Origin: JANLYQ01 sp031365725
Lineage (GTDB): Bacteria; Actinomycetota; Actinomycetes; JACCUZ01
DNA: 41,294 bases
NCBI GenBank assembly: GCA_031365725.1
Contig: JANLYQ010000042.1
Location: 1-41,294 of the forward strand
Direction: 5' to 3'
The notes beneath the pieces were generated by a model. It was not told the origin of the DNA and did no database searches. It was given only the letters and a program-made list of their open reading frames with translations. Both the position numbers and the translations under genes were made by a program. Every line of letters begins with the position of its first letter. Positions within the stretch are counted from its first letter, which is position 1. This document shows positions 25,487-32,049 of this stretch, one piece after another.

Positions 25487-25630
25487 GAGTGGAAGCGGTC
25501 CTCACGGTCGGGGCACAAGGGTCACGTGCTGCGACCGTCGATACTGCCGTGACTGGTGGGACTCGTGGGACGTGAGAGTGCTTGTGGGGCGGTTTGTTAT
25601 CGGTTCGTGGTACTACACTGCTGTCATTCA

Positions 25631-25645
25631 GCCTGACGCTCAGGC
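25631..25645 (-). terminator. Short hairpin at 3' end of 25640-26104 gene
   Basis: GCCTGA (25631-25636) and TCAGGC (25640-25645) are perfect complements with a 3-nt loop and overlap the stop codon of the minus-strand gene. No T-run follows. It would separate that gene from the LysM gene's own leader, which is the remainder of the 153-bp gap. Confidence 0.35.
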
Positions 25646-26104
25646 ACCCGGCACGAAGGTGACTCTGCTGGCGGCATACGTGCCGGCCGCCACGGCGAGG
25701 ACGAGCAGGGCACCGACCAACACGGCGGCAACGGCCGAGCCCCGCATCATCGGAGTCGAACCGGTGCGCACGGCCGGTAGGGCGGCGAGCACACCCAGCA
25801 GGGCGAACAGTCCGACACCTCCGGTGGCGTAGAGGAAGCTGGCCATCGGCGACGAGGGCGTGGTCCCGCTGTTCTGGAGGAGGAGTTGCATGGCGAGGAA
25901 CTCCGGCAACGCGAGGAGCAGGCCGCCGACCACCAGCAGAACACCCGTGACGGTCCGGGCTTCTGGCGTCAGCAGCGATGGACCACTCATGACGCCGCCA
26001 TCGCCGTGATCGGCGTGATCGGCGTGATCGGCGTGATCGGGATCGTCGGTCATGTCGGCCGTGCCGACGCTGTCGAGCCCGTCACGTCCGGGTCTGGAGT
26101 CCAT
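25640..26104 (-). CDS. Small membrane protein with His-Asp repeat N-terminus
   Basis: A 154-aa protein with three to four predicted membrane segments (about 53-73, 84-109 and 124-147). The N-terminal 45 residues are soluble and contain DHADHADHADHGD, encoded by a 9-bp tandem repeat. Such His/Asp runs can bind divalent metals, but this is only a possibility. The ATG at 26104 is chosen because TAGGGT lies 8 nt upstream on the minus strand; ATG 26053 is an alternative that starts just before the repeat. No family was recognised. It is divergent from the Rv2175c-like gene with about 50 bp between. Confidence 0.7.
   Translation of the reverse strand: MDSRPGRDGLDSVGTADMTDDPDHADHADHADHGDGGVMSGPSLLTPEARTVTGVLLVVGGLLLALPEFLAMQLLLQNSGTTPSSPMASFLYATGGVGLFALLGVLAALPAVRTGSTPMMRGSAVAAVLVGALLVLAVAAGTYAASRVTFVPGA
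26006..26041. repeat. 9-bp tandem repeat (GTGATCGGC) inside membrane protein gene
   Basis: Three perfect units and a partial fourth run from 26006 to 26041. They are read on the minus strand as Asp-His-Ala units. Repeat number may vary between strains by slippage. Confidence 0.75.
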
Positions 26105-26112
26105 GGGGCCGG

Positions 26113-26118
26113 ACCCTA
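26113..26118 (-). promoter_or_regulatory. Leaderless -10 box (TAGGGT) for His-Asp repeat membrane protein
   Basis: On the minus strand TAGGGT is 8 nt before the ATG at 26104. It supports that start over the alternatives at 26134 and 26053. Confidence 0.45.
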
Positions 26119-26154
26119 GTCCTGGCCTCGCCACCCACGTGGCAGGCTTGCCAG

Positions 26155-26613
26155 GTGCCCGACGACATCACCGACATCGCCATCGCCAGCACCGAGAGCA
26201 CCGGGAGCACGGAGAGCACCGGCAACGCGGCCCACGCCACCGACGACGCCGGCAACGCGGCCGACGCCACCGCCGAGTCCCTCGTCCCTGCCTGGCTGAC
26301 GCTGCCCGAGGTGGCCGAGGCGATTGGCCAGCCGGTGACGCGCATCCGTCAGCTGGTGACCGACCGACAGCTGCTCGCGGTGCGCCGCGGTGCGAGTCGG
26401 GCGCTGATGGTGCCGGCTGACTTCGTGCAGGACGGCCGGGTCCTCAAGGGCCTGCCCGGTGTGCTGATGCTGTTGCACGACGCGCGCTTCTCCGAGGACG
26501 ACGCGCTGCGCTGGCTCTACACCGACGACGACCTGCCTGGTCCGCCGGTGCAGGCACTGGTCGACAACCGCGGCACCGAGGTCAAACGGCGCGCGCAGGC
26601 GCTCGGCTTCTGA
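26155..26613 (+). CDS. Rv2175c-family DNA-binding protein
   Basis: A 152-aa protein. After a low-complexity Thr/Ser/Ala/Asp N-terminus (about 1-40, with repeated STESTG and GNAA units) comes a winged helix-turn-helix (WLTLPEVAEAIGQPVTRIRQLV). The C-terminal part (GRVLKGLPGVLMLLHDARFS; YTDDDLPGPPVQAL) is typical of Rv2175c. In M. tuberculosis Rv2175c is bound and phosphorylated by the neighbouring kinase PknL on a Thr in its flexible N-terminus, which blocks DNA binding. The Thr-rich tail here and the nearby PASTA kinase fit that model. The GTG start is preceded by CAGGCT at 6 nt. Its target genes are unknown; the lycopene cyclase genes begin 2 nt downstream and may be co-transcribed. Confidence 0.9.
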   Translation: MPDDITDIAIASTESTGSTESTGNAAHATDDAGNAADATAESLVPAWLTLPEVAEAIGQPVTRIRQLVTDRQLLAVRRGASRALMVPADFVQDGRVLKGLPGVLMLLHDARFSEDDALRWLYTDDDLPGPPVQALVDNRGTEVKRRAQALGF

Positions 26614-26615
26614 CC

Positions 26616-26942
26616 GTGCGGCACCTTGCCTATCTGGTGGTGCTGGTCTTCTGCCTGCTCGGCACCTTGCCGCTGGAGCTCGTCATCGGCGTCCGGGTCT
26701 ATCGCCGCCCACGTCGGCTGCTGCTGACGCTGCTGCCGGTGGTCGTCGTCTTCATGGTGTGGGACCTCTACGCCGTGGCCGCCGGGCACTGGGACTTCGA
26801 CCCCGCGCAGACGTTGGGTCTCGTGCTGCCCGGCGGCGTCCCGATCGAGGAGCTGCTGTTCTTCGTCGTGGTCCCGACGTGTGCCGTGCTCGCCTTCGAG
26901 GCGGTACGCCGGGTCCGTGGCTGGCCGGCAGGTGACGAGTGA
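26616..26942 (+). CDS. crtYc: Lycopene cyclase subunit, CrtYc type
   Basis: A 108-aa membrane protein of the heterodimeric actinobacterial lycopene cyclase family. Three hydrophobic segments (about 4-22, 33-50 and 70-95) surround the conserved VWDLYAVAAGHWDFDP loop and the PIEELLFFVVVP motif that carries the catalytic acidic residues. It works with CrtYd, encoded by the next gene with which it overlaps by 4 bp (GTGA), to cyclise one or both ends of lycopene. The GTG start follows the Rv2175c-like stop by 2 nt. CrtYc/CrtYd pairs can make beta or epsilon rings, and sequence alone does not settle which. Confidence 0.9.
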   Translation: MRHLAYLVVLVFCLLGTLPLELVIGVRVYRRPRRLLLTLLPVVVVFMVWDLYAVAAGHWDFDPAQTLGLVLPGGVPIEELLFFVVVPTCAVLAFEAVRRVRGWPAGDE

Positions 26943-27295
26943 CCTACACGGTGCTGGCGGTGCTCGGCGTGGTCGGGGCGCTGCTGCTGGACCTTGCTGT
27001 GCTGCGCACCCGACTGGTGCGAGGGCGGCTGTTCTGGTCGGCGTACGCCATCGTCTTCGGGTTCCAGCTGCTGACCAACGGCTGGTTGACCGGTCGCGAC
27101 ATCGTGACCTACGCGCCGTCGGCGATCCTCGGGCAGCGGCTGGTGTTCGCGCCGGTGGAGGATCTGCTGTTCGGTTTCTCGCTGGTGCTGCAGACGTTGG
27201 CGTGGTGGGTGTGGTGGGGCCGGCGGGAGCGGGTCAGGACCGCGTCGGCTGCGACCAGGGCGCGACCCGGCGCGACCTCGACCGACGAGCTCTGA
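26939..27295 (+). CDS. crtYd: Lycopene cyclase subunit, CrtYd type
   Basis: A 118-aa second subunit of the heterodimeric lycopene cyclase. Three predicted membrane helices (about 2-18, 32-52 and 75-98) enclose the loop with FQLLTNGWLTGRDIVTY and the signature APVEDLLFGFSLVLQTL, equivalent to the EELLF/EDLLF motif of this family. The GTG overlaps the crtYc stop. Its last 20 codons overlap the convergent crtB gene by 62 bp, which is unusual; these residues (RTASAATRARPGATSTDEL) are not family-conserved. Product expected to be a cyclic carotene at the membrane. Confidence 0.9.
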   Translation: MTYTVLAVLGVVGALLLDLAVLRTRLVRGRLFWSAYAIVFGFQLLTNGWLTGRDIVTYAPSAILGQRLVFAPVEDLLFGFSLVLQTLAWWVWWGRRERVRTASAATRARPGATSTDEL

Positions 27296-28166
27296 CCAGC
27301 CCCGGCACCGCGACCGCGAGCCGTCGCGTGATCGGCACCGACACGCGTTGGCTCAGCACCTGGTAGTCCGCCTTTTCAACAGCGCCCAGGATGCCGCCGT
27401 ACAACGCGAAAGCGGTGGCGATGCAGTCGCGGCTGGTGGGGTGCAGCATCGCGATGCCGGGCTCAGCACGGGCGTAGAGCTCGCGGGTGCGCGCTACCTC
27501 GAAGGCCAGCAGGTCGCGCACGTGCGGCGGGGTTGGGCCGGGTCGGAGGTCGGCACGGGTGACGCCGAACCGGTCCAGGTCCTCCTGCGGGAGGTAGACC
27601 CGGCCGCGTCGAAGGTCCTCAGCCACGTCCCGGATGAAGTTCGACATCTGGAAGGCCTCGCCGAGGAGCCGGGCATAGGCAGGTGCGCGGTCGTCGACGG
27701 GTTCGAGGATCGGCACCATCTGCAGACCGATGACCGCGGCCGAGCCGTACATGTAGTGCTCTAGGTCGGCGTAGGTCGCGTAGCCGGTGACGGTGATGTC
27801 CATGGCCATGCTGGCAAGGAACGCCTCGAAGGTGTCGCGCCCGATGCCCCAGGTGCGCGCTGTGTGCAGCGCGGCCCGACTGACCGGCTCGGACCCGTCA
27901 GCGCCGCTGTCGAAGTCGGCGAGGAACGCCTCGCTCCACGCGAGGAGTGCGGCGGGGTCGGGATGGTCGAGGTCGTCGACCATCTCGTCGGCGTAGCGGG
28001 CGAAGCCGTAGAGCGCGTGCACGTAGGGGCGTTTCGCCGGCGGCAGCAGAAGGGTGGCGAGGTAGTAGGTCTTGCCGTGCGCCGAGTTGAGCTCGCGGCA
28101 GGTCTCATAGGCCGTGCGCAGGCCGGGGTCGGTGATGCCGGCGGCGTCGAGCTCGCGGGTGCTCAC
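27234..28166 (-). CDS. crtB: Phytoene synthase
   Basis: A 310-aa squalene/phytoene synthase that condenses two geranylgeranyl diphosphates to phytoene. The two aspartate-rich motifs are RYADEMVDD (about 57-66) and RDVAEDLRRGRVYLP (about 170-184), and GKTYYLATLLLP and EAFQMSNFIRD are also typical. The GTG at 28166 is preferred because upstream codons run into the palindromic element; a GAGACT box lies 6 nt before it (one mismatch to the window's TAGACT boxes). The gene follows crtE-crtI on the same strand but is separated from crtI by the inserted, oppositely oriented DUF559 unit. Its C-terminal 20 codons overlap crtYd. Confidence 0.94.
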   Translation of the reverse strand: MSTRELDAAGITDPGLRTAYETCRELNSAHGKTYYLATLLLPPAKRPYVHALYGFARYADEMVDDLDHPDPAALLAWSEAFLADFDSGADGSEPVSRAALHTARTWGIGRDTFEAFLASMAMDITVTGYATYADLEHYMYGSAAVIGLQMVPILEPVDDRAPAYARLLGEAFQMSNFIRDVAEDLRRGRVYLPQEDLDRFGVTRADLRPGPTPPHVRDLLAFEVARTRELYARAEPGIAMLHPTSRDCIATAFALYGGILGAVEKADYQVLSQRVSVPITRRLAVAVPGLVRARRSRSRRVAPWSQPTRS

Positions 28167-28200
28167 CGAGTCAGTCTCGTTGCTGGTTGGTTCTGGAGGG

Positions 28201-28292
28201 CGTACCGACCGACACACAGAAGGCGGCGTGGCTGTCTGCGGCTGAGGGTGACGAACGGTCTCGGGCTCCGCTTCTGTGTGTTCGTCGGTACG
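28201..28292. repeat. Family-2 palindromic element, copy upstream of DUF559 gene 2 (92 bp)
   Basis: The arms 28201-28222 and 28271-28292 agree at 20 of 22 positions, the best of the three copies. The arm reads CGTACCGAC, two variable bases, then ACACACAGAAG. The centre is 48 nt and poorly conserved between copies. It lies between the crtB start (34 bp away) and the DUF559 start (71 bp away). Confidence 0.9.
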
Positions 28293-28363
28293 GCCTGCCG
28301 GTTGTCCACAGGTGGGGCGTCGGCGCCAACGCGGGACCCCCGTGTCCTGCCAGGCTTTGTCCC

Positions 28364-29293
28364 GTGGATCCGGTGGCAGCGCTCGACCAGCTCGGTGGCT
28401 TCGCCACCCGGGCGGGGCTGCTGGCCGCTGGGGCGAGTCGTCGCGGTGTGGCCGGCGCAGTCGAGGACGGGCGGCTGCGTCGGGTGCGCCGGGGTGTCTA
28501 CACGGTCTACACAGCTGGCTTGGCCGACGGCATCGCACACGTCGGTGGCGCCGCGATCGCGTTGCGCGCTGTGGTCTCCCACGACTCGGCCGCGACGCTC
28601 TGGGGACTCGAGCTGGCGCACCTGCCGAGCCAGTGTGTGACGGTCCCACGCAACCGCAGTCGGGGCAGCTTCCCTGGGGTGACCGTCCGGCGCGCCGACC
28701 TCGCCGAGACGGCGGTTCGCGACGGCCTCCGCGTCACGTCGGCCCTGCAGACCGTGCTCGACTGCGCGGCCACGCTCACCTTGGCGCAGGCCGTCGTCGT
28801 TGCCGACTCGGCGCTTCGGGCGGGGTTGGTCACCTCGGACGAGCTGCGATCGGCAGCCGCCCGCGCGCGGGGACCGGGTGCTCCTGCGGTGCGACGAGTC
28901 GTCGCCCTCGCGGACGACCGGTGCGGATCGGTTCTCGAGTCGTTGCTGCGGGTGCTGCTGACGGAGGCCGGGCTCGCTCCGACCTGCAGCCAGTGGACGG
29001 TGCGAGACGCCGAGGGGCGCTTCGTCGCGCGAGTGGACTTTGCCTATCCCGGCGCGCGGCTGCTGGTGGAGGCCGACGGTTTCGAGTTTCACAGCGAGCG
29101 GGCCGACTATCGCCAGGACCGACGCCGGGCCAACGCCTATGCCCTCGCCGACTGGAGCCTGCTGCGGTTCTCCTGGGAGGACGTCACGCTGGATCCGGAC
29201 TACGTGGTGGCGACAGTGCAGGCCGAGCTGGCCAAGGTTGCGCGCGAGGTTCGCACGTCTGCTGTACCGACGAACACACAGAAGGTCGCCTGA
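28364..29293 (+). CDS. DUF559 / Vsr-like nuclease with AbiEi-like N-terminal domain (copy 2)
   Basis: A 309-aa protein. The N-terminus (about 1-50: ALDQLGGFATRAGLLAAGAS, then RLRRVRRGVYTVY) is the winged helix typical of AbiEi-type 'antitoxin' proteins, followed by their middle domain. The C-terminal DUF559 nuclease-like domain has Asp225 in ARVDFAY, Glu236 and Asp238 in VEADGFEFH (His243), basic RADYRQDRRR and the LLRFSWEDV strand. It is a full-length paralogue of the protein at 6232-7263. The GTG at 28364 follows a CAGGCT box by 7 nt. The longer reading from 28187 would translate the upstream palindrome and is unlikely. The final codons (VPTNTQKVA) are written in the left arm of the distal palindrome. 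It lies between crtI and crtB on the opposite strand and has no evident carotenoid role. Confidence 0.82.
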   Translation: MDPVAALDQLGGFATRAGLLAAGASRRGVAGAVEDGRLRRVRRGVYTVYTAGLADGIAHVGGAAIALRAVVSHDSAATLWGLELAHLPSQCVTVPRNRSRGSFPGVTVRRADLAETAVRDGLRVTSALQTVLDCAATLTLAQAVVVADSALRAGLVTSDELRSAAARARGPGAPAVRRVVALADDRCGSVLESLLRVLLTEAGLAPTCSQWTVRDAEGRFVARVDFAYPGARLLVEADGFEFHSERADYRQDRRRANAYALADWSLLRFSWEDVTLDPDYVVATVQAELAKVAREVRTSAVPTNTQKVA

Positions 29294-29354
29294 ACCGCGC
29301 GAGCCGAGCGTGGCCACGGGCTGGGGTCCCGGCTTCTGTGTGGTGGTCGGTACG
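29263..29354. repeat. Family-2 palindromic element, distal copy of DUF559 gene 2 (92 bp)
   Basis: The arms 29263-29284 and 29333-29354 agree at 19 of 22 positions across a 48-nt centre that contains the perfect palindrome CGTGGCCACG. The left arm encodes the last residues of the DUF559 protein and the TGA (29291-29293) lies in the centre. The element ends 30 bp before the crtI stop. No target-site duplication is obvious at its edges or at the edges of the whole 28201-29354 unit. Confidence 0.9.
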
Positions 29355-29384
29355 CAGAAGAGCGTCGGGGCCAGCGCCACCGGG

Positions 29385-30872
29385 TCAGAGCCAGGCGCGC
29401 GAGCGGTAGGACCGGTCCGGGCCCAGGATCCGCTCGGCCGCGAGCCGTCCCGAGATCAGCACCATCGGTACCCCGACCCCGGGCTGGGTGCCGGAGCCGG
29501 CGAAGACCACGTTCTCCCCCCAGATGTTGCGAGGGCGGAACGGCCCGGTCTGGCTGAAGGAGTGCGCGGCGGCAAACGGTGTGCCGCGCTCCATGCCCTG
29601 TGCCTCCCAGTCCAGCGGGGTCGTGACGTGCGAGACCTCGATGCCGTCACCGAATCCCGGCCAGCCGCGAGCCTCGACGGTGGACACGACATGGTCGAGG
29701 TAGCGCGGACCCTCAGCGCGCCAGTCGATCGGCGCGTCCAAGTTCGGCGTCGGGAACAGCACGTAGTACGACGACTTTCCGGCCGGCGCCAGGGACGGGT
29801 CCGAGGACGTCGGAGACGTGACCAACAGCGACGGGTCGCTCATCACCCGGCCGCCGAGGATCTCGTCGAACACCTGCTTCCACGCGTGCCCGAAGGAGAT
29901 GGTGTGGTGCGCGTCGCCGGGGTAACTTGCGGACGACCCGGCCAGCAACAGGAAACACGAGGGGGAGTACGTCAGCTTGCGTCGCACCGGCGCGTCGATG
30001 AGGCGCCGCGCGACCGGCAGGTCCGGGTTGAGCACGACCGCATCACAGGGGATGCGCTCGCCGGACGCCGTGTGCACCGCAACGGCACGCCGGCCGCGCA
30101 TCTCGACCTTGGTCACGGTCTCGTCGTAACGGAACTCGACGCCGTGCTTCTCTGCTGCACCTGCGAGTGCCCGAGGCACGGCGTGCATGCCGCCGCGCGG
30201 GAAGAACACCCCGGCCACCGAGTCCATGTAGCCGATGACCGCATAGATCGCGAGGGCGTCGTACGGCGACAAGCCGGCGTACATCGCCTGGAAGGAGAAG
30301 ACGCGTTGGGTGCGCTCGTCCTTGAGGAACTGCGCGACCTTCGGGGCGAGCCGCCGGAAGCCGCCGATCGCTGCGAGCCGGGCCAGTGTCGGCCGCACCA
30401 GCGACAGCGGCGAGTCGATGTTGCGGTCGATGAAGTCGCGCTGCTCGAGTCGGTAGAGCTCGGACACGAAGGTCACGAACTTGCGATAACCGGCCGCCTC
30501 GCCAGGTCCGCAGACCCGGGCGATCTCCTCGGCCATCGCATCGACCGAGGCGTGCACGTCCAACGACGATCCGTCGACATAGCGCGCACGGTAGAGCGGC
30601 TCGACCGGGTCGAGCGTCAGCCAGTCCTCCATCGACTCGCCCACGCAGTCGAAGGCGTCGGCGATGAGGTCGGGCATGGTCAGCACCGTCGGACCGGTGT
30701 CGAAGGAGAATCCCTGGTCGCTGATGAGCCCGGCCCGGCCACCCGGCACCGACTCGCGCTCGAGCACCGTGACCCGGCGGCCGGCGCCGGCGAGGCGCAG
30801 GGCTGCCGACAACCCACCGAGACCGGCCCCTACCACGACGACGTGGTCGGTGGGCCCGCTGACGGTGCGCAT
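29385..30872 (-). CDS. crtI: Phytoene desaturase
   Basis: A 495-aa CrtI-type FAD-dependent desaturase, converting phytoene stepwise to lycopene. The N-terminal dinucleotide fold is HVVVVGAGLGGLSAALRL with the ERESVPGGRAG region, then GFSFDTGPTVLTMP. The C-terminal FAD-binding signature is VFAGSGTQPGVGVPMVLISGR. Length is typical (about 490-510). Its ATG overlaps the GGPP synthase stop by one base (TGATG), so the two are translationally coupled. Two further CrtI-fold proteins (33658-35208, 38709-40295) are encoded downstream, but this one is placed with crtE and crtB and has the plain CrtI motifs. Confidence 0.93.
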   Translation of the reverse strand: MRTVSGPTDHVVVVGAGLGGLSAALRLAGAGRRVTVLERESVPGGRAGLISDQGFSFDTGPTVLTMPDLIADAFDCVGESMEDWLTLDPVEPLYRARYVDGSSLDVHASVDAMAEEIARVCGPGEAAGYRKFVTFVSELYRLEQRDFIDRNIDSPLSLVRPTLARLAAIGGFRRLAPKVAQFLKDERTQRVFSFQAMYAGLSPYDALAIYAVIGYMDSVAGVFFPRGGMHAVPRALAGAAEKHGVEFRYDETVTKVEMRGRRAVAVHTASGERIPCDAVVLNPDLPVARRLIDAPVRRKLTYSPSCFLLLAGSSASYPGDAHHTISFGHAWKQVFDEILGGRVMSDPSLLVTSPTSSDPSLAPAGKSSYYVLFPTPNLDAPIDWRAEGPRYLDHVVSTVEARGWPGFGDGIEVSHVTTPLDWEAQGMERGTPFAAAHSFSQTGPFRPRNIWGENVVFAGSGTQPGVGVPMVLISGRLAAERILGPDRSYRSRAWL

Positions 30873-31960
30873 CAGCCGGCCCGCGTGGTGGCGGCGACCA
30901 CGAGGCGGTCGAGCACGTCGCGTGCAGGCTGGTCGACCCCGACGATGACCTGGTGTGCGCGGGCTGCCTGTGTGGCGATCATCTCCTCGACCTCGGCCAG
31001 CGCGCCGCTCTCGACCATTGCCTCACGCAGCGCATCGACGCCCTCCGGACCGAGGCGCGGGTCGCCGAGGCCGGCGCGCACCGCAACCGCCTGCGCGGGA
31101 GAGCACCGGGCCAGGGTCAGCGCCACGAGCACGGTGCGCTTGCCTTCGCGCAGGTCGTCACCAGCCGGTTTGCCGGTGGCCTCCGGGTCACCGAAGACAC
31201 CGAGCACGTCGTCGCGCAGCTGGAAGGCCTCGCCGAGGCTGCGCCCATAGGCGTCGTACGTGGACAGCAGCTCGTCGCTCGCTCCGGCCAGGGTGCCGCC
31301 GAGGAGCAGGGGCTGGGCCACGGAGTACTTCGCCGACTTGTAGAGGATCACGTGCCGGGCTCGTTCGACCGAGGTCGAGGTCTGCGCCGACTCCAGCATG
31401 TCGAGATACTGACCGCACATCAGCTCGGTGCGCATCCGGTCGAAGACACTCCTGCCGCGCAGCAGGTCCTGCGCCGGCAGCCCGGACCCGGCGTACATCT
31501 CGTCGCACCACGACAGGCACAGGTCGCCGGCGAGAATCGCGCCCGCGACGCCAAAGGCCTCCGAGTCGCCGAGCCACGCCCGGCTGCGGTGCAGCGCGGC
31601 GACCCGGCGATGCACGGCAGGCCGTCCGCGGCGGGTGTCGCTGCCGTCCATCACGTCGTCGTGGATCAGCGCTGCGGCCTGGAACAGCTCGAGGGCGGCG
31701 GCGACGGTCACGATCGCGTCGGAGTCGGCGCCGCCGGCTCCGCGCCAGCCCCAGTAGCAGAACGCCGGGCGCAGCCGCTTGCCGCCGCGGAGCAGGTCGG
31801 TCAGCGCCTCCATCAACGGCGACAGGTCGTCGCCGACCTCGTCGAGGACGGCGGCCTGGCGGGCGAGCACGTCGCCGAGCATCTTGTCGACCCGATCCCG
31901 CAACCCGCCGGCGTCGACGACGGAGCCGTCAGCAGGTCCGGGAGTGGTCGGCGCGGTCAC
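30872..31960 (-). CDS. Polyprenyl diphosphate synthase (geranylgeranyl diphosphate synthase type)
   Basis: A 362-aa trans-isoprenyl diphosphate synthase, related to mycobacterial IdsA2 and to CrtE, supplying C20 precursor for phytoene. The first Asp-rich motif is LIHDDVMDGSDTRRG, and the second is FQLRDDVLGVFGDPEATGKP. GKRLRPAFCYW and the QYLDMLES helix are also typical. The residues before the first motif are bulky and fit a C20 product, but chain length is inferred. The GTG at 31960 has TACTCT 8 nt upstream on the minus strand. It is divergent from metF, as in the M. tuberculosis idsA2/Rv2172c pair, and heads the crtE-crtI operon. Confidence 0.92.
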   Translation of the reverse strand: MTAPTTPGPADGSVVDAGGLRDRVDKMLGDVLARQAAVLDEVGDDLSPLMEALTDLLRGGKRLRPAFCYWGWRGAGGADSDAIVTVAAALELFQAAALIHDDVMDGSDTRRGRPAVHRRVAALHRSRAWLGDSEAFGVAGAILAGDLCLSWCDEMYAGSGLPAQDLLRGRSVFDRMRTELMCGQYLDMLESAQTSTSVERARHVILYKSAKYSVAQPLLLGGTLAGASDELLSTYDAYGRSLGEAFQLRDDVLGVFGDPEATGKPAGDDLREGKRTVLVALTLARCSPAQAVAVRAGLGDPRLGPEGVDALREAMVESGALAEVEEMIATQAARAHQVIVGVDQPARDVLDRLVVAATTRAG

Positions 31961-31968
31961 AACATCTG

Positions 31969-31974
31969 AGAGTA
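31969..31974 (-). promoter_or_regulatory. Leaderless -10 box (TACTCT) for GGPP synthase/crtI operon
   Basis: On the minus strand TACTCT stands 8 nt before the GTG at 31960. It shares the 89-bp divergent region with the metF box at 32036. Confidence 0.5.
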
Positions 31975-32035
31975 CGGCCAGAAGGGGCACGTCCCGTCTT
32001 CCGGTCGCGGCCCCGGCCCGGATGCGGCGCTCGAC

Positions 32036-32041
32036 TAACCT
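32036..32041 (+). promoter_or_regulatory. Leaderless -10 box (TAACCT) for metF
   Basis: TAACCT lies 8 nt before the ATG at 32050, with only CGGGGACC between, so no good ribosome site at normal spacing. Confidence 0.5.
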
Positions 32042-32049
32042 CGGGGACC

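Noticed and set aside
25487..25639. c-di-AMP (ydaO-type) riboswitch before the LysM gene
   Set aside because: Such genes often have one in actinobacteria, but the leader is short and the conserved riboswitch stretches were not found.
28187..28363. Upstream extension of DUF559 gene 2 to 28187
   Set aside because: The extra residues come from the family-2 palindrome; GTG 28364 matches the start of the AbiEi-like domain.
22403..29354. Family-2 palindromes as ordinary intrinsic terminators
   Set aside because: The centres are 48 nt, there is no T-run, total length is exactly conserved, and one copy lies at the 5' side of both adjacent genes. A secondary terminator effect is still possible.
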